Shown: positions 8,898-19,549, counted from the first letter of the stretch. The stretch: 64,000 nucleotides of DNA from Natrarchaeobaculum aegyptiacum (GCF_002156705.1 NZ_CP019893.1:2294001-2358000), one strand, 5' to 3'. The notes: generated by a model not told the origin, from the letters alone. Translations and numbers: made by a program.

Positions 8898-9515
8898 ATG
8901 CGAACCCTCGGCGGCGACGGCACAGACCGGATGGAGGGGCTCTCCGACGGGCTATTCGCGATCGTGCTCACGCTCCTCGTGTTACAGTTCGAGGTGCCCG
9001 ACGTTCCGGCGGACGACCTTCCGGCCGCCGTCGCAGATCAGGAGGCACTGCTGGTCAGTTACCTCCTGAGTTTCCTCGTCGTCGGACTCTACTGGGTCGT
9101 TCACCACAACCTCTTCGACCACATCGTCGAACACGATCGGCTCCTCCTGTGGCTGAACCTGCTGTTTTTGCTCTCGATCTCCTTTCTCCCCTATCCGACG
9201 GAGATCGTCGGGCTCTACGGCACCCAGTTCGCCTGGACGCTCTACGCGAGTAACTTCGTCCTCGTCGGCCTGCTCGTGACCGCCTGCTGGAGCTACGCCG
9301 CTCGAGCGGGCTACACCGCGGCGGGGATCGACGACCGGATGGCGCTCATGATCACGATCAGGGGGCTGATCACGCCAGCCGTCTTTACGCTCTCGATTGG
9401 CGTGGCCGTCGTCTCCCTGACGGCGGCGTTTGTCGTCCCGCTGTTGATCGTCCCGCTACAGGTCGTCTGGGCCCGGTATTACCAGCGCGTCACGGGCGAC
9501 GATCCTGACGGGTGA
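8898..9515 (+). CDS. TMEM175/DUF1211-family potassium channel-like membrane protein
   Basis: A 205-residue protein with about six membrane segments. The first helix carries RMEGLSDGLFAIVLTLLVL, the family's FSD signature in the form LSD. TMEM175 proteins are K+ leak channels in which this first helix lines the pore, and prokaryotic forms have one such repeat per chain. Ion selectivity cannot be read from sequence. The ATG at 8898 is chosen over GTG 8883 because a TATA-like GTATAC lies about 27 bases before it. Confidence 0.85.
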   Translation: MRTLGGDGTDRMEGLSDGLFAIVLTLLVLQFEVPDVPADDLPAAVADQEALLVSYLLSFLVVGLYWVVHHNLFDHIVEHDRLLLWLNLLFLLSISFLPYPTEIVGLYGTQFAWTLYASNFVLVGLLVTACWSYAARAGYTAAGIDDRMALMITIRGLITPAVFTLSIGVAVVSLTAAFVVPLLIVPLQVVWARYYQRVTGDDPDG

Positions 9516-9590
9516 TCGATCCACCACCCGGACCCACACCGACGGGGGAAACCACTATCCCGCCGGGACTGGTAGACTGGCGGGTCCCGA

Positions 9591-9953
9591 ATGGCCGAGG
9601 AGTACGTCTTCATCAGCGACCTCCACATCGGCGGCGACGAGCAGCTCACGTCGATCGACTTCGAGGCGGAACTGGTCGCGTTCCTCGCCGATCTCGAGGC
9701 CCGCGGCGGCGACGTCGAGTTGATCATCAACGGCGACGCCTTCGGCCTCTGGGAGTATACCGAGGTGACCGGCCCGGCGAAACTCGAGCGGGTCATCGAG
9801 GAACACCCACGCGTATTCGAGCAGTTTCGAGCCACGGGCGAGGCAATCGATATCACACTGATTCCGGGGAACCACGACTACGACCTCGCCTGTTACAGGT
9901 TGAACAGGCGCAATGCCACGGTCTTTAGGCCGTGGATACGCGCCGTCACTTAG
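9591..9953 (+). pseudogene. metallophosphoesterase, N-terminal fragment (gene split by an IS element)
   Basis: The host gene starts MAEEYVFISDLHIGGDE and carries three calcineurin-type metal motifs: DLH, NGD and GNHD. Host coding sequence ends after codon 102 (TAC at 9894-9896). The following 57 bases, up to the TAG at 9951-9953, belong to the inserted element and add 18 foreign residues. Without its C-terminal GHTH metal motif this fragment cannot form a complete active site. The other half starts at 11324, and joining 9896 to 11324 gives one uninterrupted 461-residue frame. Confidence 0.88.
9916..9935 (+). repeat. left-end hairpin of the IS element
   Basis: CCACGG (9916-9921) pairs with CCGTGG (9930-9935) around the loop TCTTTAGG. 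It starts 20 bases inside the left end. The loop shares CTTTAGG with the right-end hairpin. A second small stem, GTCAC-TTA-GTGAC at 9945-9957, follows at once and contains the stop codon that ends the truncated host frame. Confidence 0.75.
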
Positions 9954-10029
9954 TGACGCAACCCGCCGACGATAGCACAGTCAGATATTCCAACAGATAT
10001 TCAAACAATCGTAACTAATTACAATTATA

Positions 10030-11323
<1,294 letters not shown>

Positions 11324-11339
<16 letters not shown>

Positions 11340-12403
11340 GACTCGCGGAGTTCAACGTCTCGCTCGAGCCAGAAATCTCGATCACGCGCGAGGTCGACGT
11401 CGGCACCGACGAAAACCCGCGGATCTGGATCGAGCACGGCCAGCAACACGACGCGAACAACCGGATGCCCGACTGGGGAAACCCCGACGCCCTCCCGCTC
11501 GGATACTTCGTCGTCCAGCGGATCGTCGCCGCGGCGGGGCGGTACTCCGGACACGCACGGGGCGACTGGCTGCGTGACGTCCAGTCGGTCGCGCCGATGG
11601 AGGAACTGCCACGCTGGCTCTTCTCGAACTACTTCTACCGGGAGATGAGCCCGTTTCTCCGGGCCGTCGTCGTCCCGCTGCTGCTGTTTTTCAACGTCAC
11701 CCTCCTCTACCTGTTCGGGACGGTTCTCGAGGTGGCTGGCATCCTGCCGCCGCGATTTTTCACCGACAATCCGGTCGTCCGCGCGCTCGGCGTCGCCGAC
11801 GTCGTCCTCGAGATCATGATCGCCATCAATCTCGTGATACTCGTCGTCTTGCTCGTGCTTGCGGTGCCGTTCTGGCTGTTCAGACGCGATTTCAGGCGCA
11901 CGCTCGACCGTTTCGGCGTCGCGCTCTCGGGCGTTCGCGTCGGCCAGGGTGACGAGCCGTTCTTGCGGGCGGCCCGGGAGACCTTCGAGGCGAACCCCGA
12001 CGTCGCCGTCTTCGTCTACGGCCACACCCACCGCGCGTCGCTCACCCGGTGGGGTGACCGACTGGTCGTCAACACGGGGACCTGGCTGAAGAAGCTCCAG
12101 CACGTCGAGAGCCGGTTCTCGCGGCTCCCGGGGGTCTACTACCCCTCGTTCCGACTGAACTATTTTCGGATCTTCGCCGAAGGAGATCGGATCGTCGTCG
12201 AGTACGAGGAGATCGAGACCGACGAGTCGACCGACCTCACCCGGTTCGAGCGACTGGTCGCACGTCGCCCGCCGGCGACGGAACCGATCCCGACCCAGAC
12301 GGTGATCGACCCCGACGGCCCGCTCGAGGTGCCCGAGACGGTCTCCACGGACGGTGAAAGCGACGAAAACGCGCCAGGGGTGGCGACCAACCGTACCGAC
12401 TGA
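11324..12403 (+). pseudogene. metallophosphoesterase, C-terminal fragment
   Basis: The 359-residue remainder of the gene that starts at 9591. It resumes in frame with CCC GAA CAC GTC, giving ...DLACY|PEHVDRLAEFN across the repaired junction. It holds two membrane segments (about VVVPLLLFFNVTLLYLFG and IMIAINLVILVVLLVLAVP) and the last metal motif YGHTHRA. Without the N-terminal DLH, NGD and GNHD motifs it should be inactive. An internal ATG at 11465 could give a 312-residue product, but I see no promoter that would suggest it is expressed. The intact protein would be a membrane-bound phosphoesterase. Confidence 0.85.
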
Positions 12404-12469
12404 CCGTGGGACGAATCGGTCGGTACGGTTCCCGAAGACAATTATATGTAGATTGATTGAGCATCCAGT

Positions 12470-13054
12470 ATGAACAGGAGGGCGTTCTTCACCGGAAGTG
12501 TGGTGGCGGTCGGTCCGGGTATCGCCGGGTGTGTGACGGATCGACGCGACGGTGAGGTGCTCACAGATGCAGTTCTCACGACGAAACGTATCCGCGTCGA
12601 CTGGGAGTCCGCTGCCGGATCGTTCAGAACCCACGTTTTGAGCGCCTATCCGGACCAGTCGACACTCCGCGGTACTGTTGCGGCGGAAATCGACGACGTC
12701 GTCCGTTCGATAGACGATATCCGCGTCCCGGAGTCCGTAGACGATCGACTTCGAAGTGCCTTCGACGACTTTGCATACGCCGTTGGGGTCGGCCATGAAG
12801 ATGCCGACGAAGAGGATACCGGAGACGAGACGATCACGTTCGACTCCGCGCCTCCATCGACCGTCTCACGGGAGCAGTTCAACCGTCTTCAGTTCGGGGA
12901 TTCCCTCGACGTCCGGCTTTCGGGGACGTCGTTCGATCCGAATCTCGAACTTCTCGAGAGAAACGAAGGCCGTCACGATGGTCCGACCGAAATGGTGATC
13001 AGTTCGCGCGACTTCTCGGATGTCCACAGCGGGAGAGATCCACCGTCGATTTGA
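12470..13054 (+). CDS. putative secreted lipoprotein of unknown function
   Basis: A 194-residue protein starting MNRRAFFTGSVVAVGPGIAGC. The twin arginine (RR at 3-4), hydrophobic stretch and GIAGC lipobox suggest Tat export and lipid anchoring at Cys21, as for many haloarchaeal lipoproteins. The mature part is acidic, has no motif I recognise, and contains a low-complexity acidic patch (HEDADEEDTGDE). A TATA-like AATTATATG at 12440-12448 is about 27 bases before the ATG. It sits between the broken phosphoesterase and rnr on the same strand. Confidence 0.7.
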   Translation: MNRRAFFTGSVVAVGPGIAGCVTDRRDGEVLTDAVLTTKRIRVDWESAAGSFRTHVLSAYPDQSTLRGTVAAEIDDVVRSIDDIRVPESVDDRLRSAFDDFAYAVGVGHEDADEEDTGDETITFDSAPPSTVSREQFNRLQFGDSLDVRLSGTSFDPNLELLERNEGRHDGPTEMVISSRDFSDVHSGRDPPSI

Positions 13055-13160
13055 GCGGCGTAGCGCCGTTCGACAGAGACGCCCGCCACGTGAACGCGGC
13101 GACGACGAGTCCACTTCCCATCCCGACACGACTTTCACCCGGTCGTTCGTAGGCGGAGGT

Positions 13161-14459
13161 ATGAGCGACGACGCACAGGCCGAAGCCGGCACGGCCAAAG
13201 GCCAGGGCCCCGTCCACATCTCCGAGGACCTCGCCCGCCACCTCGAGAACAAGCGCGAGGAACTGTTCGAGAAGTTCGAGATCCGCGACGAGTTTCCGTC
13301 GGCGGTCCTCGAGGAAGCCAAAGAACTGACGGGTGACGTGCAGGGAGACATCGACGCCGAGATCGACGATCGGGAGGACCTGCGGGACCTGACGACGTGG
13401 ACGACGGACCCGATCGACGCCCAGGACTTCGACGACGCCATCTCGATCGAAGAACGCGACGACGAGTACGTCCTCTGGGTCCACATCGCGGACGTGACTC
13501 ACTACGTCCACCCGGACTCGGCGATGTGGGCGGAGGCCGTCGAGCGGGGTAACACGGTGTACCTCCCCGGCTACACCATCCACATGTTGCCGCCGATTCT
13601 GGCGGAGTCGGTCTGCTCGCTCGTGCCCAACGAGGAGCGCTTCGCCCACACCGTCGAGATGCATCTCGACAAGGAGACGCTCTCCTACGAGGAGATCGAC
13701 ATCTACAAGTCCGTCATCGAGTCCAACGAGCGACTCACCTACTCGCAGGCCGAGAACCGGATCGACGACCCCGACGCGCCGCTGCACGAGGAGAACAAAC
13801 TGGTCCACGAGGTCGCCGACCGGATGCACGAGATCCGCAAGGAAGACGGCTCGCTCGTCCTGAACCCCGCCCGGGACCGCGCCCACACCATCATCGAGGA
13901 GTGCATGCTCAAGGCCAACAAGGCGGTCACGCACGAACTCATGTGGACCCGGCAGGTCGAGGCCATGTATCGCGTCCACCCCCAGCCCACCCCTGACGAG
14001 TGGTCGAAGGCGCTTCAGGAGATTCAGGACCTGGATGGCGTCTCGATCCCCGGCGACACCTGGGACGACCCCCGGAAGGCCGTCAACGCGACGCTCGAGG
14101 AGGCACCCGGTCGCCAGCTCGACAAGATCCAGTGGGCCGTGATGAAGGTGATGCCACGGGCGAAGTACATGAACGATCCCTTCGGCGGCCACCACGCGCT
14201 GAACTTCGAGATTTACGGCCACTTCACGAGCCCCATTCGCCGGCTCTCGGACCTGATCAACCACTGGATCGTCTACCAGAACGACGTCCCAGAGAACCTC
14301 GTGGAACTCTGTGATCGCGCGAGCGACAAGCAGAAAGACGCCGAACAGTGTGAACGCGAGTACAAGCAGTTCCTCCAGGAGGTCGGCCTCGACCCGATGG
14401 CGGTAAACAACCGCGGGATCGAAGTAGTCGACGCCGAGGAGGCCGACAAGACGTTGTAA
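13161..14459 (+). CDS. rnr: RNase R/II-family exoribonuclease (short haloarchaeal form)
   Basis: A 432-residue RNB-domain protein. The catalytic aspartates are D86, D89, D91 and D92 in IDAQDFDDA. Further RNB blocks are VHIADVTHYVHP, LPPILAESVCSL and HFTSPIRRLSDLINH. It degrades RNA 3' to 5' using Mg2+. Bacterial RNase R has added cold-shock and S1 domains and is about twice this length. Haloarchaeal forms lack them, so this length is normal. ATG 13161 (MSDDAQAEAG) is chosen over the upstream in-frame ATG at 13020, which overlaps the previous gene. Confidence 0.9.
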   Translation: MSDDAQAEAGTAKGQGPVHISEDLARHLENKREELFEKFEIRDEFPSAVLEEAKELTGDVQGDIDAEIDDREDLRDLTTWTTDPIDAQDFDDAISIEERDDEYVLWVHIADVTHYVHPDSAMWAEAVERGNTVYLPGYTIHMLPPILAESVCSLVPNEERFAHTVEMHLDKETLSYEEIDIYKSVIESNERLTYSQAENRIDDPDAPLHEENKLVHEVADRMHEIRKEDGSLVLNPARDRAHTIIEECMLKANKAVTHELMWTRQVEAMYRVHPQPTPDEWSKALQEIQDLDGVSIPGDTWDDPRKAVNATLEEAPGRQLDKIQWAVMKVMPRAKYMNDPFGGHHALNFEIYGHFTSPIRRLSDLINHWIVYQNDVPENLVELCDRASDKQKDAEQCEREYKQFLQEVGLDPMAVNNRGIEVVDAEEADKTL

Positions 14460-14464
14460 GCGAG

Positions 14465-14632
14465 GCCGAGTGAGGAACGAACGAGGCCTCGAATAGCGAA
14501 CGGAGAGCGAAGCGAGCCGTGAGCCGAGTGAGGAACGAACGAGGCCTCGAATAGCGAACGGAGAGCGAAGCGAGCCGTGAGCCGAGTGAGGAACGAACGA
14601 GGCCTCGAATAGCGAACGGAGAGCGAAGCGAG
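14465..14632. repeat. 58-bp tandem repeat, 2.9 copies
   Basis: Three near-perfect units begin at 14465, 14523 and 14581 with GCCGAGTGAGGAACGAACGA. The third ends after 52 identical bases. The array lies between the convergent stops of rnr and the CBS gene, so it codes for nothing in either gene. The unit is itself made of short GAGCGAA/GAACGAA-like repeats. It probably arose by slippage or unequal crossing-over. Confidence 0.9.
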
Positions 14633-14648
14633 ACCGAAAAGAGAACGG

Positions 14649-15071
14649 TCAGTACTCGGGTCGCTGGGCCTGGATCACGTCGGACAGTTGCATGTGTTCG
14701 TCGGCGAGCAGTTCGTTTAAGTCGTCAGACGTGATGATCCCGACCAGCTGGCCGTCGTCGTCGCAGACGGGCAGGCGACGGATGCCGTGCTCGCTCATCA
14801 GTTCTGTCGCCTTGTAGAAGCCGTCGCTCTGATCGATCGTCGCCGGGTCCTCGGACATGACGTCACCGGCGGTCGTCTCCGAGGGGTCCATCTCGTCACC
14901 GAGCACGCGCGTCGCGAGGTCGCGGTCGGTGACGATTCCGGTCGGCTCGTCACCGTCCGTGATCACGACGCTCCCGACGTGCGAGTCGTCCATCCGCGAG
15001 GCGAGGTCCTGAACCGATTCGTCTTCGGGTGCCGTTACGACGTCACTCCGGGCGAGGTTTTCGACTGGCAT
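14649..15071 (-). CDS. two-CBS-domain protein
   Basis: A 140-residue protein made of a tandem CBS pair. The first repeat carries SVQDLASRMDDSHVGSVVIT and GIVTDRDLATRVL. The second carries DVMSEDPATIDQSDGFYKA, GIRRLPVCDDDG and LVGIITSDDLNEL. Such pairs bind adenine nucleotides and act as stand-alone energy or stress sensors. The partner here is unknown. ATG 15071 gives MPVENLARSDVV, the usual family start. A TATA-like GTTTATGG lies about 28 bases upstream on the reverse strand. It is convergent to rnr across the tandem repeat. Confidence 0.88.
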   Translation of the reverse strand: MPVENLARSDVVTAPEDESVQDLASRMDDSHVGSVVITDGDEPTGIVTDRDLATRVLGDEMDPSETTAGDVMSEDPATIDQSDGFYKATELMSEHGIRRLPVCDDDGQLVGIITSDDLNELLADEHMQLSDVIQAQRPEY

Positions 15072-15233
15072 GATCCGCGTTCCCCTCCCACCGAACTCAC
15101 CATAAACCCACGACCTACTCCCAGCCGATCCTGACTTCCACACGGGACGACTGACTCTCGAGCGGCGACCTGCACCGATCGTCTCAGAGTCCTTCGCGCT
15201 CGAGAAACGCGAGGTCAGTGTAGCGCCAGACAG

Positions 15234-16187
15234 TCACCGGGAGACGCCGCCTGTTTCCTCCTCGAGCACACCCTCGACCTCGGCTTTCGAGACGAGCGCG
15301 ACGTCGCCGGGGATGGTTCGCTTGAGTGCCGCGGTAGCGGCGGCGTACTCGAGGGCGGTGGGGACGTCCTCGCCGACGAGGCGGCGGGCGACGAACGCCC
15401 CGGTGAAGGCGTCGCCGGTGCCGATGCGGGAGACGGTGTCGGTCTCGATGGCGGGCTGTTCGTGGACGACGGTGTCGTGCCAGGCGACGGCGCCCTCGGC
15501 TCCGCGGGTGACGACGACGGTCCGGAAGTCGTGGGTCGAGCCGAGCTTGTGAGCGAGCTGGCGGGAGTCGCCCTCGAGGCCGAGGACGTTGCGGGCGTCG
15601 CGGGCGGCGATGACGAGGACGTCGATGCCGGGGAACAGCGACGAGAGGGTCTGGCGGGCGGCCGACGGCGACCAGAGCTTCCGTCGGTAGTTGAAGTCGA
15701 AGACGGTCGTCGTCCCGCCCTGTTTGGCGGCCTTGAGCAGGTTGGTGGTCGTCTCCCGCAACGTGTCCGAGAGGGCGGGGGTGATCCCAGAGGTGAAGAA
15801 CACCCGGGCGTTCTGGATGGCCTCGAAGTCGACTTCCTGGGCGCGCGTCGTGGTGACCGCTGCCCCCTCGCGGTCGTAGACGACGCTGGTTCCCCGTGGA
15901 GCACCCGCACGCTCGACGTAGTAGGTGCCCTGGCGACCCTCGTCGGCCCAGACGACGTTCGTCTCGATGCCGTAGCCCTCGAGTTCCCTGACGACGCGCC
16001 GTCCGAGGGGATTGTCCGGTACCTTCGAGAGCCAGGTGGCGTCGACGCCGAGGCGGTTGGCTGCAACTGCGACGTTGCTCTCGGCGCCGCCGACGCGGAT
16101 TTCGAGGGTGTCGGTCCGCTCGAGCCGGTCGTTCCCCGGCGGGGTGAGCCGGAGCATCGTCTCGCCGAAGGTGACGAGGTCGCTCAC
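15234..16187 (-). CDS. kdgK: PfkB-family sugar kinase, probably 2-keto-3-deoxygluconate kinase
   Basis: A 317-residue ribokinase-fold protein. The substrate side has GETMLRLTPPG and RVGGAESNVAVAANRLG (about residues 31-47). The C-terminal PfkB signature is GTGDAFTGAF, with catalytic D259. The wording of the start and the RRKLW block matches haloarchaeal KDG kinases. Those phosphorylate 2-keto-3-deoxygluconate (and -galactonate) to KDPG in the semi-phosphorylative Entner-Doudoroff pathway. No other pathway gene is adjacent. Substrate assignment is by resemblance. Confidence 0.8.
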   Translation of the reverse strand: MSDLVTFGETMLRLTPPGNDRLERTDTLEIRVGGAESNVAVAANRLGVDATWLSKVPDNPLGRRVVRELEGYGIETNVVWADEGRQGTYYVERAGAPRGTSVVYDREGAAVTTTRAQEVDFEAIQNARVFFTSGITPALSDTLRETTTNLLKAAKQGGTTTVFDFNYRRKLWSPSAARQTLSSLFPGIDVLVIAARDARNVLGLEGDSRQLAHKLGSTHDFRTVVVTRGAEGAVAWHDTVVHEQPAIETDTVSRIGTGDAFTGAFVARRLVGEDVPTALEYAAATAALKRTIPGDVALVSKAEVEGVLEEETGGVSR

Positions 16188-16392
16188 GGCTGCTCACCCG
16201 ACTCGAGGACTAGCGTGTAAGCCGGTTCACACCGGGGCCTGGCTCGCGGTCCGGCCAGTGTGTCGTTCATGGGTTCGGACACGTGGGCGACGAGTAAAAT
16301 TGTATCGTTACTGGTGTTTTTCTTACCGTCTCGAGTCGATGAGTGAACTGTTCACAGGTCGGGGCGACCCGGTCTCGAGCACCCGGCGGCGA

Positions 16393-17562
16393 TCACTCAC
16401 TCGCGTCGACCGATTGCTCCGGCGCAATCGAGACGACGCCTTCCCCGTCCCGGTCGTCCCCATCGGCTCGACTACGCTCGTCGATGGCGACGGCGAATCC
16501 GAACGACTCGAGCAGCGCACAACTCGCCTCGACGTGTTCGGTGAGCGCCGGGACGCGAAGTCGGCCGCCCGAGACGGCGAGAAACGGGAGCAACTGGTCG
16601 GCCAGATGTCGGTCTACGGGTGCGTCGCCAGCGAGAAACCGGTTCGCGGCGTCGGCGGCGTTCTCGCCGACGCGTTCGGCCGGGGTGCCGCGTTCGCCTA
16701 ACGCGGCGAACCCCGCGACGCCGGTCCCGTGGTCGATCCGGAGTACGATTGCCGTCCCCGGGCAGTCACTGGCCACGGTCGTCTCGCGGTGTTCAGTAAT
16801 CGTCGTGCCATCCGCGTGCTCGCTGTCGGCATCGGCACTCGAGTCGCGTCCACCGTCCGAATCGACGATCGAGAGTCGCTCGAGCCCGCCCGCAGCCTGT
16901 CGGTGGGCTACGTCGCGGTCGGCGAGGGCGGCCGCTTCGGTCGAGTAGAGGCGAACGCCCTCGAGCGGTCCGCGCTCGGTGAGATCGATCGGCTCGAGAC
17001 GAGAGGGTGCGAGGCGGAGTGTGGCCCGCCCGCCACCGTCGGGGTAGAATCCACGCCTGTCGACCTCACAGGCGGCGACGAGGCCGTACCGCCGCAAGAG
17101 CGGGAGCTTGACGTGTCGGAAGTAATCGACCGGCGGTGACCACTTCACGTCCGTTCCGCCGGTGACGGTGAGTGTGAGTGGCGACTCGAGGACGGTCGCG
17201 AGCGGGACGACGGCGTCGAACAGGAGGGTGATGCTCCCGGCGGTGCCGATGTCGACCTCGTATGTGCCGCCGGGGACGGTCGGATCCGTTTCGTTCGTCT
17301 CGCCCCCGGCACCGTCGCTCGAGCCGGTGGGATCGAACCTCACCGTCTCCGCGCCGAGTTCGGCCCCGGTGACCGAGGCGTCTGTCAGTTCGACCATCGT
17401 CTCGAGGGCGGCCAGGTGCTGGTGGCCGAGCCCCGGCGTCGACCGGTTCCCACGGACGTTCTCGATTCGGATCGGCTCCCCGCGCAGGACCGAGAGTGCG
17501 AGTGCCGTCCGGACGAACTGGCCGCCGGCTTCGGCTCCGTCGAGGTCGCGCGTGGTCGTCAT
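16393..17562 (-). CDS. rtcA: RNA 3'-terminal phosphate cyclase
   Basis: A 389-residue RtcA, which converts RNA 3'-phosphate ends to 2',3'-cyclic phosphates using ATP via a covalent His-AMP. The N-terminus has AEAGGQFVRTALALS and RIENVRGNRSTPGLGHQHL. The middle has KWSPPVDYFRHVKLPLL and FYPDGGG. The nucleophilic His is in the C-terminal RHLADQLLPFLA block. A haloarchaeal acidic insertion (about residues 225-255) splits the insert domain. It lies between kdgK (same strand, downstream) and the divergent MFS-GNAT gene. Confidence 0.92.
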   Translation of the reverse strand: MTTTRDLDGAEAGGQFVRTALALSVLRGEPIRIENVRGNRSTPGLGHQHLAALETMVELTDASVTGAELGAETVRFDPTGSSDGAGGETNETDPTVPGGTYEVDIGTAGSITLLFDAVVPLATVLESPLTLTVTGGTDVKWSPPVDYFRHVKLPLLRRYGLVAACEVDRRGFYPDGGGRATLRLAPSRLEPIDLTERGPLEGVRLYSTEAAALADRDVAHRQAAGGLERLSIVDSDGGRDSSADADSEHADGTTITEHRETTVASDCPGTAIVLRIDHGTGVAGFAALGERGTPAERVGENAADAANRFLAGDAPVDRHLADQLLPFLAVSGGRLRVPALTEHVEASCALLESFGFAVAIDERSRADGDDRDGEGVVSIAPEQSVDASE

Positions 17563-17694
17563 ACACTCGGCTTCGCGCTCGAGTCACTCCTACCTGTCTC
17601 TCGGGGGGCCGGGATTGGTCGGTGCCGATCTGCCCCCGTCCCCGCCTTACCGGTTGGTCAAATTTTTACGTCGTGGGACGGCGAGTGGCCCTGA

Positions 17695-19464
17695 ATGCGA
17701 CTCTGGTCCGATCCGAACCGCCGCCGGTGGATTCTCTGGGGGATCCTCGGCGTCGTCTTCTTGCTCGTCAACGTGAACCGACTCTCGTCTGCAGTACTCT
17801 CCGAGGACCTCATGGTCTCGTTCGACACGACGGGCGCCCAGCTCGGGACGCTCCACGCAACGTTCTTCTGGGTCTACGCGTTCATGCAGATTCCGACCGG
17901 AATTCTCGCGGACCGCGTCGGCCCGCGACGGACCGCCACCGCCGGTGCCGTCGTGATGAACGTCGGCGTCGTCTGGTTCGCGCTCGCCGACAGCTTCGCG
18001 GCCGCGATGGTCGCCCGGGGGCTCGTCGGCCTCGGCGGCAGCGTCATCTTCGTCTGCATCCTCCGATTCTGTGCTAACTGGTATCGCGCGGACGAGTTCG
18101 CCACGATGAACGGCCTCACGTTCGCCGTCTCGGGATTCGGCGGCATCTTCGCGACCACGCCGCTCGCGCTGGTGGTCGACGTTGGCGGCTGGCGACCCAC
18201 CATCGCCGTCCTCGGCGTCCTCGGCCTCCTGTTCGCCGTCGTCGTCTTCGCGCTGGTCCGGGATACCCCCGCGAAGGCCGGCTTCGAACCGCTCGAGGGC
18301 GTGCCAAACCAGCCGACCGTCTCCACGAGCGAGCTGCGAACGAACCTCTCGACGGTGCTCCGGGACCGCTGGATCTGGGTCGTCAGCATCATGCTGTTCT
18401 GTACCAGCGGGGTGAACCTCACCATGTTCGGCCTCTGGGGGGTTCCCTACGTCGTCCAGACGTACGGCGTGTCGGTCACCTACGCCTCCGTCTTCACGCT
18501 ACTCGGCGGCGTGGGCCTGATGATCGGTCCGCCCGCCATCGGCTGGCTCTCCGACCGCCTCGAGCGCCGCGTGGAGCTGCTGGTCTCCGGCGGGACGGTC
18601 GTCGTCGCCTGCTACGGGGTGATCGCGGTCCTCGGTGATCCGCCGCTGTTCGTCGTCGGTGCCGCGTTCCTCCTCGCCGGGGCGATGCTCGGCTCGTTCC
18701 TGCTTTCCTACCCGATCGTCAAGGAGCGCCACCCGGCGAGTGCGAGCGGCATCTCGACCGGAACGGTCAACGGCGCCGGCTTCTTCGGCGCGGCGATGTT
18801 GCCGACGCTGATGGGCTGGGCGCTCGACGCCTACTGGACGGGCGAACTCGTCGGCGGCGTTCGCGTCTACACCCAGTTCGGCTACCAGCTCGCGTTCGGG
18901 ATCGCGACGGTCGCGAGCGCCATCGCTCTCGGCTGTGCGGTCTGGATCTACCGTCAGGAGCGTTCCGATCCGGTCACGAGTACTCTCGAGCCCGGCAGAG
19001 ACGGGAACGGCTCACGAAACGCCGACGGCGATCACGTCGACGTCCGCGTCGTCGACTGGGACGCCGCCAGCCCCGACGCCCTCGCCGTCCGCGAGGCGGT
19101 CTTCGTCGAGGAACAGGGCGTCGACCCCGACCTCGAGCGCGACGGCCGCGATCCCGAGGCGATCCACGCCCTCGCAACCGACGGCGACGACCCCGTCGGG
19201 ACGGCACGTCTCCGCCCCCTCGAGGACGGCGTGGGGAAGGTCGAGCGCGTCGCTGTCCGGGAAGACCGACGCGGCGAGGGCATCGGCCGGGACCTGATGG
19301 CCACCCTCGAGGCCGAGGCCGCAGACCGCGGGCTCGAGGCCCTGACCCTGCACGCCCAGACCCACGTCGCCGAGTTCTACGCCGACCTGGGCTACGAGCG
19401 CTCGAGCGAGGTCTTCGAGGAAGCCGGGATTCCGCACGTCGAGATGGACAAACGACTCGAGTGA
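17695..19464 (+). CDS. MFS transporter fused to a GNAT acetyltransferase
   Basis: A 589-residue single frame with two parts. Residues about 1-425 form a twelve-helix MFS transporter, with the loop motif GILADRVGPRRTA after helix 2 and WLSDRLERR after helix 8. A hydrophilic linker follows. Residues about 445-589 form a GNAT domain with FVEEQGVDPDLE, ALATDGDDPVGTARLRPL, VERVAVREDRRGEGIGRDLM (acetyl-CoA loop) and FYADLGYERSSEVFEEAGIPHVEM, an ElaA-like set. I see no stop or frameshift between the parts. The substrates of either half are unknown. The domains are usually separate genes in haloarchaea as far as I know. Confidence 0.85.
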   Translation: MRLWSDPNRRRWILWGILGVVFLLVNVNRLSSAVLSEDLMVSFDTTGAQLGTLHATFFWVYAFMQIPTGILADRVGPRRTATAGAVVMNVGVVWFALADSFAAAMVARGLVGLGGSVIFVCILRFCANWYRADEFATMNGLTFAVSGFGGIFATTPLALVVDVGGWRPTIAVLGVLGLLFAVVVFALVRDTPAKAGFEPLEGVPNQPTVSTSELRTNLSTVLRDRWIWVVSIMLFCTSGVNLTMFGLWGVPYVVQTYGVSVTYASVFTLLGGVGLMIGPPAIGWLSDRLERRVELLVSGGTVVVACYGVIAVLGDPPLFVVGAAFLLAGAMLGSFLLSYPIVKERHPASASGISTGTVNGAGFFGAAMLPTLMGWALDAYWTGELVGGVRVYTQFGYQLAFGIATVASAIALGCAVWIYRQERSDPVTSTLEPGRDGNGSRNADGDHVDVRVVDWDAASPDALAVREAVFVEEQGVDPDLERDGRDPEAIHALATDGDDPVGTARLRPLEDGVGKVERVAVREDRRGEGIGRDLMATLEAEAADRGLEALTLHAQTHVAEFYADLGYERSSEVFEEAGIPHVEMDKRLE

Positions 19465-19549
19465 CGTACTCGAGCCAGGGTTCGTGAGTGGGGAAGAGAA
19501 CAGTCGGCGTATCGCGTCCGACTACCGTCCGATCCGACTATCGCCCGCA

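Noticed and set aside
16339-16701. ORF starting MSELFTGRGDPVSS on the + strand
   Set aside because: It runs antisense through the end of rtcA with shadow-like composition and no family resemblance.
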